NCBI RefSeq assembly: GCF_035046485.1
Contig: NC_085136.1
Coordinates: 297,515,080-297,579,079 of the forward strand
Reading direction: 5' to 3'
Length of the DNA: 64,000 nucleotides
Source: Aedes albopictus
Lineage: Eukaryota > Arthropoda > Insecta > Diptera > Culicidae
This document shows positions 22,693 through 34,049 of the stretch, one piece after another; position 1 is the stretch's first letter; every line of letters begins with the position of its first letter. Made by a program: the position numbers and the translations under genes. Below the pieces are notes generated by a model. It did not search any database and had not been told where the DNA came from. It was given only the letters and a program-made list of their open reading frames with translations.

Positions 22693-22835
22693 AGGAGGTG
22701 GATGTATGGAAAGGGATGATTTTGGATTCACTATAAGCGAGTGATGTGACAAAAGTCAGATTTTAGGTATGTGTAATTAAGTAGATCGTGTAGATGTGTT
22801 GCTGTAAGAATGAATGTCTTTTGTATATTATATAG

Positions 22836-23085
22836 TGGGCTTCGTGGCCGAGCAATTAGCGGCGTCAGTCGTTTAGGTGTCTCGTAAGCCTCGGAGTGTG
22901 GGTTCGATTCCCGCCCCAGTCGGGGAAAACTTTTCGTCGAACGCAAAATTCTCCACTGGGCCACTGGTTGTTATATGTGTTGTCCGTTGTCAAATGTTTG
23001 TAATGTTCAGTCTGTAGAGGCCGCAAGGTCGAAGACGGTGTGATTGTGTTTTAAATATTAAACAACAGTCGTTGGGAGTGACTTA
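22836..23085 (+). mobile_element. tRNA-derived SINE (Ser/Leu-like head)
   Basis: The head looks like a tRNA gene: an A-box region GTGGCCGAGCAATTAGCGG at about 22844, then a B box GGTTCGATTCC at 22901, about 57 bp downstream. The GTGGCCGAG start resembles class II (Ser or Leu) tRNAs. It runs on into a non-tRNA body, so it is a SINE and not a tRNA gene. The A and B boxes form an internal RNA polymerase III promoter. The 3' boundary is approximate. Confidence 0.7.
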
Positions 23086-24240
23086 GCTAAGAGAAAGAGA
23101 TTAATTGTCACTTCCTGGACCTTTTTATTCCAGGGATGGGGCACAGGCATTTTCACTGTGTTCTGGCTAATGAGCCTTGGCTTAAACGCCATTGAAACAT
23201 AATTTGGCCGACCAGAATCAACCTGCCTGTAGCGTTGCGTCTTCTATGTTACGAGGAGGGGAAGGGGAAAGGATGAAATCTATTCATAGAGAGGCCAGCG
23301 ACTCCCCGACGCCCCCGTAAATAGTAAGGAGTTAGGATTTTCGATAAGGAATAGTCTAATGTTTATTATATGTATAGATTATAACAGGATTATTTTCGTT
23401 GGGGTTGGATTCGTAAAAGCAAACAATTTTCATTCCAGTAATGTATGGAATGAGAACTTATATCTAAATCAGTAAGATCTCACCAGTTAAATTCTTTATC
23501 CTACTGCTCCATTTATCCAAAAAGAAGTGATGGTTAACTGTTATATTTCATGCAGCCGTACGAATGCCTAAAAAACGGTTTTCTCCGGAAAGGGCGGTGT
23601 CCAGACTGTAACACATTACTGATCACCATTTGTAACCCGACAGCCTTGCGAGTTTCCCGGTGACAAGTAAAAATGGCTTAAGCGCCACTCCCGAGGGAGA
23701 CCACTTACCGAGATTGATGGTTGCTCGACCTTATTGAGACCCTTCAGGGTAGGGTTCAAGTTTTTCCCAAATGAATGGGCGGGAAACGAGCTGGCTGATC
23801 AGGGAAACGAAATGCCTCACGACCGAAGTCGTGCAAATAAAGAAATTGGTGTACGTGAAATTGATTTCCGCCGGCGACAAAGAAAAGCTCGCGACGGTTA
23901 TCATCACGGGAAAACAAGACCCAAACACCTCGAACGAATCTTCGTTCGATTGAAGAAATGCCCCTTTGGTTGGATTCAGGACCAACCTCCCCACAAAATG
24001 ACCTAAAAAACTGAAAAACAACGACCGGAAACGTGAAATCCCTTCTACATCTACCTCTTCAGATTTCTCCCACTAAAGAACGACTCAACGCCACTTTGCC
24101 CAAACTACTCATTTATTCTTACGCATCGAGAAAAACCAACTCCACATCTATTTCAATTCATTTCCATCTATATTTACAACCATCTCACTTCTACTTCATC
24201 GACATAATCTTATACACTAGGCCTAGCTAATTCATTCCCT
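23086..24240. other. No gene seen; one doubtful RNase H-like scrap
   Basis: The plus frame 23734-24006 includes WAGNELADQGNE, which recalls the GNExAD box of retrotransposon RNase H domains, but the flanking blocks do not fit. A G/A-rich run lies near 23250. I assign nothing firmly. Confidence 0.25.
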
Positions 24241-25790
24241 CAGACTATTCTCTCTAACCTCTCTCTTCTCTCTTTGTGCGGTAAATTTATCGTGCGGTGC
24301 GACTTTCGGTGTTTATTTGCAAAAAAATGTGCAATTTATAGCAGCCGACTACGTCGCATAAGCGGGCGAACGGTAGGGCGCGGAAAAAATGATCGGTGGG
24401 GCCACGCTAGCGGGTAGACCAAACTAGGGCGAAAATCACCATGCGCATGGGAACAAAAAAGATCGAGTACTCACGGTTTGACTTTACTTTCGTGGAGGCA
24501 TCGGCGGTTGGATGTTGCTACTGCGGCATGTCACGTGGTTGACATGCGGTGACTCCTGCTCCGGGTGTTCACCTACCGGATCATTCAGTGGCCGTGTTCA
24601 ACGGCGCCTCACACGTGGCTCGTGGACTTCTCCGACGGGATACAGCCGTCGACTCGCTGGTCGTCACCAGCGGTGGCGTCGAGGTAGCGTGCGTGCTCCT
24701 CACGCGGGGGACTCCGGTTCGAAACCGGTCGGTGGTCGCTCCAAAAACTTTTCTTCACGGAAACTTCACTTCTTCACGCTACTCACGGTTGGTTATGCCG
24801 ATACGAAACCGGACTTCGATGTTGCCGCCCTGCCAAGGGCGCGGTATTGACGTTCGCTTCCCTCTCCGGCCCACGTGTATCGCCGGGCCAAACTTCGAAG
24901 CTGGAAAGCGGGGTCGAAAACGGTCGCTGACTTTGGGGGTGTGGTGTGACGGGCCTCGCAACTTGCCACGAACCTATTCAAAGAAAACCGTTGCACGGCA
25001 CGTGACTTCACCACACTATTGTAACAATATGGTACACCTATATTACCTGTCGCATCCAGGGTTCTACACACGCACTTAAAAACCGCCTTTCGCACAATCG
25101 CACTATGGCACTAAACTTGCCTAACTTGCTATTTGAGGGAATTGAAAGAAAATCTAAATTAGCAAACTTCAAAGTAATTTCACGTTTCACTAAGTTCACC
25201 TTGAACTTCACACCACGGCGCGGAACTTTACTGGGACCGATCTCGCCTCTTCCGCAGTCCAGAACGAAGTGGACGAGTCAAGTTCTAAGATCCTCAGAAT
25301 AGGCGCGAGATATGAAAATCTTCGTCGCCGGAAATTACGCGAAATCCACGAAGTGGAATTTCGCGAAGGTCAAAAATCGCCTACACACACACCACTTTCT
25401 CTACCCGTCTGGAGAAAGCATTCCATTTCCCTCTGAAGACCCGATCAATCAACTCGTATCCCTCCCGAACATCAATAAAAGAATTGAGGGGTCAACGATA
25501 CTTGAACCCCGGTCGATGCCCGAAGCACAGACTCGATTTTAGATTTGGCTGTCGCTTTACGCTCGGCGCCAGAATTACACAGGGCACTCATTCTGTTTTT
25601 GGTATGCGGAGTGGAGCAAATGAACACATGAACTCTTATTCGATTTCACTCAACTTGAGTGATCTATATATAGGGGGTAATTCAATGGACTAGTTCAAAT
25701 TCTGTACAACTTTATTTATTAATTCATTTTCTATTTCAAATATTCGTGGTACCGCCACACATTTCGAAAGGCAATTCCACTCGCAAATAC
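24241..25790. other. G/C-rich non-repetitive block, possible LTR or retroelement leader
   Basis: This block differs from its AT-rich surroundings and contains frames open on both strands up to 176 codons, none with a known domain. TATATATAG lies at 25667-25675. Minus-strand sequence TGTTACAATAGTG near 25028 resembles the start of some Ty3/gypsy-type LTRs. I found no second LTR, primer-binding site or gag/pol trace, so the assignment is only a suggestion. Confidence 0.25.
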
Positions 25791-25849
25791 CAGGAAAAAA
25801 TGCTTCTTCTTTTTATAACTAATCCACAAAAATGACGCGAGACAAAGTT

Positions 25850-27390
25850 TAGAACACCTCTTTAGAAACTCATTCTACAATTTCTTTCAAACTTCCTCAA
25901 GAAACTTCTTTAGGAATTGTTGTAGATTTCTCAGAAATTCCTCCGGAGTCCACTGAAAGTTCCCTTAGATAATCATCTCAATTTTTTTTCGGGAATTCCT
26001 CTAGATATTTATAACAAAAATTCTCCAACAATCTCTTTGAAATGTGTACGTGAATTCCACTTGAATTTCCTCTGATATTTTTTTCAGAAACCCTTTTGGA
26101 AATTCCTTTAGTCACTCCTTTCGATTTCCCTTCAGAAGTTCTTTAGTCAATTTATTTTGATTTTTTTGGCTTCTAGAAATTTTGTTGGGAATACCTACAG
26201 GAATGCCTCTGGCAATTCATGTAGAGATTGGTTTCGAAATTCATTTTGTAATTCCTTTGGAATTCATACCTTTGGCAACTCCTCTGGTAGTTTCTTTGAG
26301 AAGTCCTGTTACAGCTTCTTCATGAAATTCTTTTACATTTTCATAAAGAATTCATTTGGCGATTCTCATTTAACTTTCTTTGGGAAATTTTATCTGATAA
26401 CTTCTCCTAAGTATTCTCCAAGAATTCTTTAGGAAATTACTCTAGAATGTATTTTGGCAGATCCCTTAGAAATGCCTGTGGCAATTGCAATTTCTCTAGC
26501 AGTTTCTTTAACAATTTGTTCAGGAATTGTCCTGATTTTTTCTGGCATTTCCTTTATAAGTTGATCCAATTTAATTCAAATTAGGAATCGGGCAATCCAT
26601 TTAGGCACATCTCTGGCAATTTCTTAAGGTATTTCTTCTGGAACTATTTTGGAGAATTTTTGAGAATTTCCTTAAGGCGAAATTGAAAGCATTTCCTAAT
26701 TTTTTGGTTTTTGATTTTTTATTAAATAACGAAGCAATATTTTCAAAATCGGTTCTCGTACACATGTAGAGTATGGATTTAGGTATTTCCTGGTGGAAAA
26801 TGTTTTCGTTTTTGCAGAAACCATTTTTAAACAAAATTCGTTATTTCTTAAAAAATCAAAAACCCAAAAAATCAGGAAATGCTTCCAGTTTCGCCTTCAG
26901 CAACAATATTTTTTAAGCGATTTGTTGGAGACATTCCTCAATAAATCACCATAGAAAGTTCTAAAGCAATTCGTTAAATTATCGGAATAATTCCAAAAGA
27001 TTTTGTCTTAGGAATTTCTAAAACAAAAATTTGAAGAAAGTACTGCACTTGGAAATTTCTGTTGAAAGGAGTTTAAGAAAGAATATGTTAAGTACAGTAT
27101 TTATTATTAGTGAAATTTCTTAGACAATTTTCCGGAGCAATTCATGAAAGACCTGGTTTTTTTATTTTTAAGTTGTTTTGACTCTATAAGACAATTTCCA
27201 GAAAAAAATGCGTGATAATTTCTGAATTAAGTGCCATTGGAATAAACTAACTGAAATTTTTTTCAAGGAAGAGTAGGAAGAATTTCTGAAGAAATTGCAG
27301 GAGAAATTTTTGAAAGTAATCCAAAAAATATTCATATAAATTTTCAAAGCAATTGCAAAAAAAAAAGTTTTACATTTTTGTTGTCTGAAT
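25850..27390. repeat. Degenerate 12-bp repeat array (AATTCCTTTGG type)
   Basis: Loose units such as AATTCCTTTAGGAA and GGAATTCATTTTG run through 1.5 kb, becoming weak after about 26680. An inverted pair with TTTTTGGTTTTTGATTTTT lies near 26700 and 26860. Confidence 0.55.
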
Positions 27391-27789
27391 TATTTCTTAA
27401 CCTTCATCCAGCCAACGTACATTTTCCACCTTCGGAAAAGCACAAAAATGGTCATAACTTTTTTGTTTTAGGCTGGATTTTGATGAAATTTTCACAACTT
27501 CCCGAAAAACTCTTCTAGTTTATGATACCGGGGACATGGATGCCTGATCCATATGGTTCCGGAGTTATTCCGGATTGTCTTGGGGTACCAAAATTAGCCA
27601 CATACATTGCGCAACGTATATCTCAAGATCCCGATGAGGTAGAAGTCTAGTGTCTTCGGCGAATTTGTTCATCAAGTTAAGAACTAACTGGCAACGGCGA
27701 CATTGGTTCGCGATTCAGCCGCTAGGTGGCGCCAGTGTCAAACATGTTCAAACCTTCATATCTCAGAAACCTGATAAGATAGAATAATT

Positions 27790-28335
27790 CTTCGAAAATT
27801 CCCGGATGTATTCCTGGAGAAACTCCTGGAAATTCCTAGAGAAATTCTTGGAGGAATTCCTATAGAACATCCCAAAGGAATCCCGAAGAAATTCCCGGAG
27901 GAGTTCATAGAGGAATTCCCGGAGGCACTCATGGATGAATTGCTGGGGAAATTCCTAGTGAAATTTCCGGAGAAAATCTTTGAAAGAAAATCTGGAGGAA
28001 TTCCTGGAAAAAATCCCAGAAGAATTCCTGCAGAAATTGCCGAAGGAATTTCTGAAGGAGTTCCTGATGGGAGTCCTATACGAAATTCTGGGGAAATTTT
28101 CGGAGGAATCCCCGGAGGAATTCCTGGAGGATTTTCTAGAGGATTTCCCGGAGGAACTTCTGAAGGATGCCCTAGAAGAATTCTCGGAAGAATTCCTGAT
28201 GATATTCCTGGAGGAATTTCTTGAGGAATTCCCAGTGGAATTCTTGGATAAATTCCAAGTGTAATTCCCGGAGAAATTCCTGGAAAATTCCCGGAAGAGT
28301 TCCTGTAGAAATTCCCGGAGACATACCCGGAAGAA
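27790..28335. repeat. 12-bp repeat array inside the piggyBac-like element
   Basis: Units like GAATTCCTGGAG and AAATTCCCGGAG recur with a 12-bp period. Frames up to 199 codons are open on both strands (EEFLEEFPEE-like on plus, IPPGIPPGIP-like on minus). They are repeat products only. Confidence 0.85.
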
Positions 28336-28669
28336 AAAACGGTGTGAAAAAGCAATATTGTAGGGCGACAAAATTTGTCTGCAGGGGGTCAAAGAGGGTG
28401 TTAAAGTATTACATCTTGTACCACCGTACTCGACCGTCTTCTATCCTGCCAAATGGCTTTTAGCTTGCTGAGCAACTATGCTAAAAATGGAGCACTTCTT
28501 ATTCATTAGGGTGTTCATACAAATATTTTCTTCACACTAGACGGAACCTATCGAATAATATCACAACCAAGGACACCAGATACGTCTTAGTTCCTCTTAA
28601 CTTTCGGAACAATTTGCTGGACGTTTTATTATTTTTGAGATAAAATTGTTTGAATGTTTTGATTGCTGG

Positions 28670-29240
28670 TGTCACCTAGCGTCGCCATTGCCGGATTGAT
28701 CTCAACCTGCCGAACACGAAAACGCCATGATTTTAGCTTATTACGAGATACACGCGTATAAATATTATACACAAGGTGCCACCTAGCGAATAAATCACGA
28801 ACCAAAGATTCAACTATTAGACAGTTTTTAGCTTGCTGAAGAACTTTGTTGAAGACGGCATCATTCTTTCTTATCAGGATTCTGAAATATAGAAGTTTGA
28901 AGATTTTTTACCCTGGCGCCACCAAGAGGAAGATTCTTGAACCAAAAACGCCATTGCCCGATAGTTCATATCCTGCTGAACAACTTTGCTGAAAACGGCA
29001 TGTTTGTACCTCACTAGGGTATCGAAATAAACGTGTTTGAATTTTTCAGATGCAATGCGCCACCTAGCAGATAAATCCCAAACCAAATACTTCACTATCA
29101 GATTGTTCTGAGCCTGCTGCAGATGTTTGTCGAAGACAGCATCAATCTATCTTATCAGGTTTCTGAGATATGAGGGTTTTTTGACACTGGCGCCACCTAG
29201 CGGATGAATGGCGAACCAATGTCGCCGTTGCCAGTAAGTT
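28670..29240 (-). repeat. Tandem CTAGGTGGCGCC units, minus strand
   Basis: Cores like GCGCCACCTAGCGG appear near 28674, 28778, 28915, 29049 and 29200. Each is followed by a motif like CTTTGTTGAAGACGGCATC, the complement of the TCTTCGACAAAGTTG module at 0.7-2.0 kb. Unit size is about 105-150 bp. Confidence 0.75.
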
Positions 29241-29539
29241 CTTAACCTGCCGAGCAAATTCGCCAAAGACGCTAGACTTCTACCTCATCGGGATCTTGAG
29301 ATATACGTTGCGCAATGTATGTGGCCAATTTTGGTACCCCAAGACAATCCGGAATAACTCCGGAACCATGTGGATCAGGCATCCATGTCCCCGGTATCAT
29401 AAACTAGAAGAGTTTTTCGGGAAGTTTTGAAAATTTCATCAAAATCCATCGAAAAACAAAAAAGTTATGACCATTTTTGTGCTTTTCCGAAGGTGGGAAA
29501 TGTACGTTGGCTGGATGAAGGTTAAGGGAGACCCGGAAT

Positions 29540-29922
29540 TTTATGTTTAAATGAATAGTCGAGGGAATTTTTAAAATATTTGACGTAGAAACTGTTTAAA
29601 AAATTGCCGGAGTATTTTCTCAAAAATTGATCAGAAGAATTTCCAACGAAATTCTCAGAAGAATTTCCCGAAAAAAAAAATCCAAAGTAAAATGACAGAA
29701 AAAACCTAAGAAAACTCCGCAGGACTATTTCAGGGAATTTAAAAACAAAATCCTAAAGAATTGTCAGGAGAACCTCCAACAAAATCCAGCACAATTCCCA
29801 AAGAATCTTTCAGAAGAAATCATGGCAAAATGGTCAAAGGCTCGGTCAAAGGCGTTCCTAAAGAACTAACCATAGAAAAGCTCTTGCGAATTTGAAGAAG
29901 TTGAAGAAATCCAGAAAATATA
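29540..29922. repeat. Degenerate 12-bp-type repeat, weak
   Basis: AT-rich with loose AAGAATTTCC/CAGAAGAAT units. No gene. Confidence 0.4.
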
Positions 29923-30837
29923 GACTGTTTCAGAAATTATAAATACACTAATGATTAACTGCCATTTTATTTTGAGCACATTATCCAAAAAAGTTTCTTC
30001 TAGCTCGTATAGAAAACATGCAAACGAATTTTACATGCAAATAATACCAATTATGTTGATGTTTTTGGTAAAAGTTAAAAAATAGGGCTCTGGAAACTAG
30101 ATGATTATAATTTGAAGCCAAAGTGGTCAAAAATGGAGCATAGTAGAAAAGAAAAAAATCTCACGGATGAAATATTTAATTTCCAAACACAATAAAAATT
30201 GCTGTATCGACAACAAAAGATATTTCACGATTGGTAAGAGTAATTTTTATTGGAATATTTGATCAAGAACCACCATTACGGGCCTTCCCAATACAAATTT
30301 TTTTGTTTCAAATTTCTCAACAACACCAGTAGCAACAAACTTGAAGCAAACGAATGTCTTAATTACTGCTTACTGCATTCGTTTTTATGGTATGACAAGA
30401 TTTTCCATCTGAAGGATCGAATGTGCTGAAAAAATAAGTTTGTTTAGAATAAATGCGTTTAGGAAAGCTAAGAAACTGTGTGGTAGTTCTTATGTTTTGT
30501 AGAAAACCTTTAAAAATAAGTAACTTGATCTCCGAAAAAGGCCTTCCTTAGACAACTTGTTGAGAAAGCGAATGTAATTAAAATTTAGATAAGTTTTGGA
30601 ATTTAGTGATAAATAATGTTGAAATCATTAAAAAAACACCTTTGTGCAAATGCAAGTTTGAAAAATTAAGTTATTTGTTAGAGAACTCGCCTGTTCTTTG
30701 AAATATCAAGACAATCGAAAGGAAATATTAAAATATGGAGTACAATATGCTATACTCTGAAAGAAGTTGGTAAAAAATCATAAGAACAGTTTATTTAATT
30801 TAATAAACAAAGTGTATTTATAATTTCTGAAACAGTC
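29923..30837 (+). mobile_element. 915-bp TA-flanked TIR element (GACTGTTTCAG family), uninterrupted copy
   Basis: Both ends begin with GACTGTTTCAGAAATTATAA and continue identically for 27 bp. TA flanks both ends (29921-29922 and 30838-30839). The interior has no transposase. It is the empty version of the split copy at 9726-11759, in opposite orientation. Confidence 0.9.
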
Positions 30838-30839
30838 TA

Positions 30840-31221
30840 TACTATCGTATAAAATTCCAAAACATTTGCAAAAGAAATTGTTAATGGAATTGACAGAAAA
30901 AAATCTTAAAAAATCATAGTGAAACCATTCCTTATTTTATGGAGCAATTCCTATAACATTGCTTGAGGAGCTCCTGAAGGACATTTCTGGAACATTTTTT
31001 GCGCAGTAAGTGCTTAAAAAACTGTCGCAGTGATTTATTTTTAAAAATGAGAATCTGCAGAGGTATTGCTGCGTGGATTTCCGGTGAACTTTTTTAAAGA
31101 ATTGACGGTGACATTTCTCAAGAAATTGTCTAAAGTCATGAAAATTACTGCCTGAGTAATTCGCAAGCGAGTTTCCAATGATAATCAAGAAATATATCAA
31201 GAAATTGTCAAGATAAGAAAA
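30840..31221. other. AT-rich repeat-derived DNA, no gene
   Basis: Loose AATTGC/AAATTCC units. The minus frame spanning 30937-31359 (140 codons) crosses into the RTE tail and has no domain; I regard it as chance. Confidence 0.4.
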
Positions 31222-31552
31222 ACGATCTTTGGTGGCGTGTAGAAGAACCATGTGTAGCGGCGATGAATGAACCACGAGCTTACTGTGCTCACCACAATAA
31301 AACCAGTATCCAGAAGTTGACCAAAGCCGGAAGAATGCGATGAGCAGGTTTTTGACCAATCTGAGACGACGGGAGCACAGCGGCCAAGGTGAGCTGATCA
31401 GATCAAAAGTGATTTGGCGAGTGTAAGACGGTTTTGAGGTAAAAGTGAGGCAGCAACGAAGCCAAATGTGTAGCGAATTATTGTAGGCTCTGTTTTATGT
31501 AGGTAAAGATGTTGAACTAAATAAATGACTGAATTGCTGAACGCCGGAGAAA
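31222..31552 (+). pseudogene. 3' tail of an RTE (JAM1-like) element, plus strand, badly decayed
   Basis: Recognisable blocks of the mosquito RTE 3' region appear in order: AGAAGAACCATG, ATGAACCACGAGCTTAC, CCAGTATCCAGAAG, CCAAAGCCGGAAGAATGCG, then GTGATTTGGCGAGTGTAAG. The close is GATGTTGAACTAAATAAATG. The same close ends the minus-strand RTE copy near 2049-2085. It is 5'-truncated, as is typical of target-primed insertion, and the frame has many stops. Confidence 0.65.
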
Positions 31553-33003
31553 CTCCTTACAAATTACGAAAAAAAATTTTTGGGGTTATTCATAAAATAT
31601 GTTCAGGATGAGATTTTAAAGATATTTTCTGGGTGATTACTGAGTTTTGGATGCATATGAAAATGCATAACCGAACGTAAAACTCAAGGTATTCGCAAAG
31701 AAACTGTCAGCTTAAAATAACTGCTCCCCAATTCCCAAAAAAAAATCCTGAGAAACAGAGACTCCGTTAAAAAAAATTAGTTGAAAAAGTTGAAGGAAGA
31801 AATACTGATGGGAAATTTGTGATGATCTTGGTGAAAAAAAAATGTTCCATAAGAATTTGCAGCAGGAATTTCTGACTGCTTTTAAAAGATTGATTCTTTT
31901 TTTTTTTCATTTTCTAGGAATTTCAAACACTACTTAATTTATTACTAACCTAAAATAATTATCGGAGGGGTCATTGTAGAACCTCCAGAGCAATTTTCCG
32001 AAATCACTGAAGAAAATTTGAAACAAACTTGTGGAGAAATTCCCAATACAAATTTAGAGGAAGTTCCTTTATAATTATCGTTGAAAATCTTAAAAGGAAT
32101 TGTCGGAGATAGATTATAATAGAAGGAATTTCTAAATAAATAGACGGCGAAAATTCTCAAAAAATGACCGGAGAAAATATTAAAGAATTTCAGAAGAAAT
32201 TCCTGGCGAAATGATCGACAGATTACCTAAACATATACCACACAAGCTTCATATGTGATAGGAAAAGGGATTTCAAAAGAATGTTGTGATTCTGATCACA
32301 ACAAAAAAGATGGAGATTTTTTTTGTATTTGGGTATTTTTTATTGAAACTGTCGGACTAATTCCTGGACAAATCGTTGGATGAAACCCTAAAAAAATTGG
32401 TATAAAATCCTGGAAATTATTGTAAAAATTCCAAAGGAATCTATCATGAGAATACTTTAAAATTTGCCGGGTTAAATTGCTAATAAAATCATGAGAAATT
32501 GCTGCAGTAATTTAAAAAAAAGCAAAATGCTGGATGCAATCCCAAATAAATTTTCAGAAGAATTCTTAAAGAATTGGACACAATAACTCCTGCAAAAATG
32601 GTCGAAACTGGAATTTCCAAATAGATCCCAGACCGCATCCATACGGTCCTAGACCCTTCCTGGGGAATTTTCAAACAGAAATGTGGAAGAATTTTACACC
32701 AACAGTAGCGGTAAACGCGAAAGTATTTAGCAAATGGATGCCGAATGTGAGGGCTCGACTGATGGCATTCCTAGAGACATTGCCGAAGGAATCTCCTGAA
32801 TAAGCTGTCGGAGGTCAAAAAGATATTGGAAAAAATGGATAATTTGTGGATCAATGTTTGGCGCAATTTACCAATTTCACCAGAGACAAACCACCAGAAT
32901 AGCTTTTAAACGTACGTAGTAGTAAGTGAGGGAAATGCATTAACTGAGTGAGTATTTCCCATGCTTCAAGACTGTACTTCAAGTTCGATCGCCTCCAAGA
33001 TCT
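31553..33003. other. AT-rich DNA with weak 12-bp repeat traces, no gene
   Basis: Loose GGAATTTCTAAA/GAAGAATTC units are seen mainly at 31860-32700. No recognisable coding or RNA gene. Confidence 0.4.
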
Positions 33004-33017
33004 TTCAGTATAGTTTT

Positions 33018-33185
33018 TTTATCTGTATTGACGAGATTTTTAACCCTAGGCTAGTTCATTTCGGGACTCACGCTTTACTTCCCTTCCGAAGGAAGACCAC
33101 ACATTTTGTGAATTTGTCGGGCATGGGATTCGATCCCAGGTCCTCGGCGTGACAGTCAAGTGTTCTAACCATCACACCAGGTCCG
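33018..33185 (-). mobile_element. tRNA-derived SINE (Feilai-type), minus strand, 14-bp target duplication
   Basis: On the minus strand the head reads GGACCTGGTGTGATGGTTAG, then CTGTCACGCCGAGG, then the B box GGGATCGAATCCC. The body follows with CTTCCTTCGGAAGGGAAG and the A-rich end. The CTGTCACGC part resembles a tRNA-Asp anticodon arm. TTCAGTATAGTTTT flanks both ends (33004-33017 and 33186-33199), a target duplication typical of LINE-driven insertion. Feilai is the known tRNA-type SINE of Aedes; I infer the family. Confidence 0.8.
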
Positions 33186-33199
33186 TTCAGTATAGTTTT

Positions 33200-34049
33200 A
33201 TTTTGATTACTGTACATATTGGACCGATAGTAAGTAACTTCATTCAATATCTGAAAATAACAGACTAACTTAAAAACAATCTGAAGAATAAAGCTAAACA
33301 TTATAGATTCTGGATTTCACTTTGGACTCTGCCTCCGATTTCCTCTTCTGACTCCCAATTCCTTCTGGTGACGTCTGAATTTTGTTTCAAGTTCATTCTT
33401 GTGGCATTTATTTCTGGAATAGCACTTTCCGTTTCCCTTATTTAATTATTCTGGTTTGAGTTTACTTCCTCTTTGTTAAGCTTTTGCTTGTACTTGTGTT
33501 GAAGTTTTGTTTTAACTTCTATTGCTAACTCAGTTTCCTGTTTCTGCTTACATTTTCTGATTTTGATTCTTATTTCTGTTTTTTTTTTCTATTCATTATT
33601 TTGGATATTACTTGGCTCAGCTTTTAGACTATTTGGTATTCCTATTAACTTTTGGGTTTCTTAGTACAATTTTGTATTCTATATAGGTGCTGTTGCTCTT
33701 CCATAATTTTGTGAGTCATTTAATGAAACTGTAAATTAAAGATTTTATCTTCTGGTTAACTTTGACAATGTTTTTATTGTTTTAAGTTGAGAAAAAAAAA
33801 CAATATTTTCATAAACAAATTGTTCATGGACCCTAGATAGCCAATAAGTATCCGAAGAAAGTGCATTCGCTCGCGATTGTACCCAGTAAGTAGCTCTTTT
33901 TTGGCCATTGCCAACATGCTGAGGAAATATTTTCTCCGCTTGTTGCTTGTTTGCTTGCGTACTTACCCTACGTACGTACGTACATACGTGATCGTGCAGT
34001 GCACCAGCAATAATTGGAACCGTTGAATCCTAGTTTTGTGTTCAATGTG
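33200..34049. other. Pyrimidine-rich degenerate repeat and AT-rich DNA, no gene
   Basis: From 33300 to 33720 the plus strand is T/C-rich with loose units like TTCCTCTTCTGACTCC. A (CGTA)n tract lies at 33968-33986. No coding region. Confidence 0.45.

Larger units (their letters stand above)
27401..29521. mobile_element. 2.1-kb piggyBac-like foldback element with TTAA target sites
   Basis: The ends CCTTCATCCAGCCAACGTAC and GTACGTTGGCTGGATGAAGG are perfect complements directly next to TTAA (27397-27400 and 29522-29525). TTAA target duplication with TIRs beginning CCYT is the hallmark of the piggyBac superfamily. The inverted arms extend about 380 bp (27401-27786 and about 29143-29521). Between them are a 12-bp repeat array (27790-28335) and tandem CTAGGTGGCGC-type units (about 28670-29240). 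No transposase is encoded, so it is non-autonomous. Confidence 0.85.

Noticed and set aside
22836..22915. A functional tRNA gene
   Set aside because: The A and B boxes are present, but the sequence lacks a proper acceptor pairing and continues into a SINE body. The same applies at 46.7, 49.6 and 57.1 kb.
23734..24006. RNase H domain of a retrotransposon
   Set aside because: Only the GNELAD-like word fits; neighbouring catalytic blocks are missing.
24512..25095. Frames of 100-176 codons in the G/C-rich block
   Set aside because: Open on both strands at once, no domain recognised, and the block may be an LTR or leader.
27756..28392. Long proline/glycine/isoleucine-rich frames resembling silk- or collagen-like proteins
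   Set aside because: The 12-bp period makes four-residue repeats on both strands; identical patterns occur in other degenerate arrays.
30937..31359. A 140-codon membrane-like minus-strand frame
   Set aside because: It crosses the junction between AT-rich DNA and the plus-strand RTE tail, so it cannot be one ancient gene.
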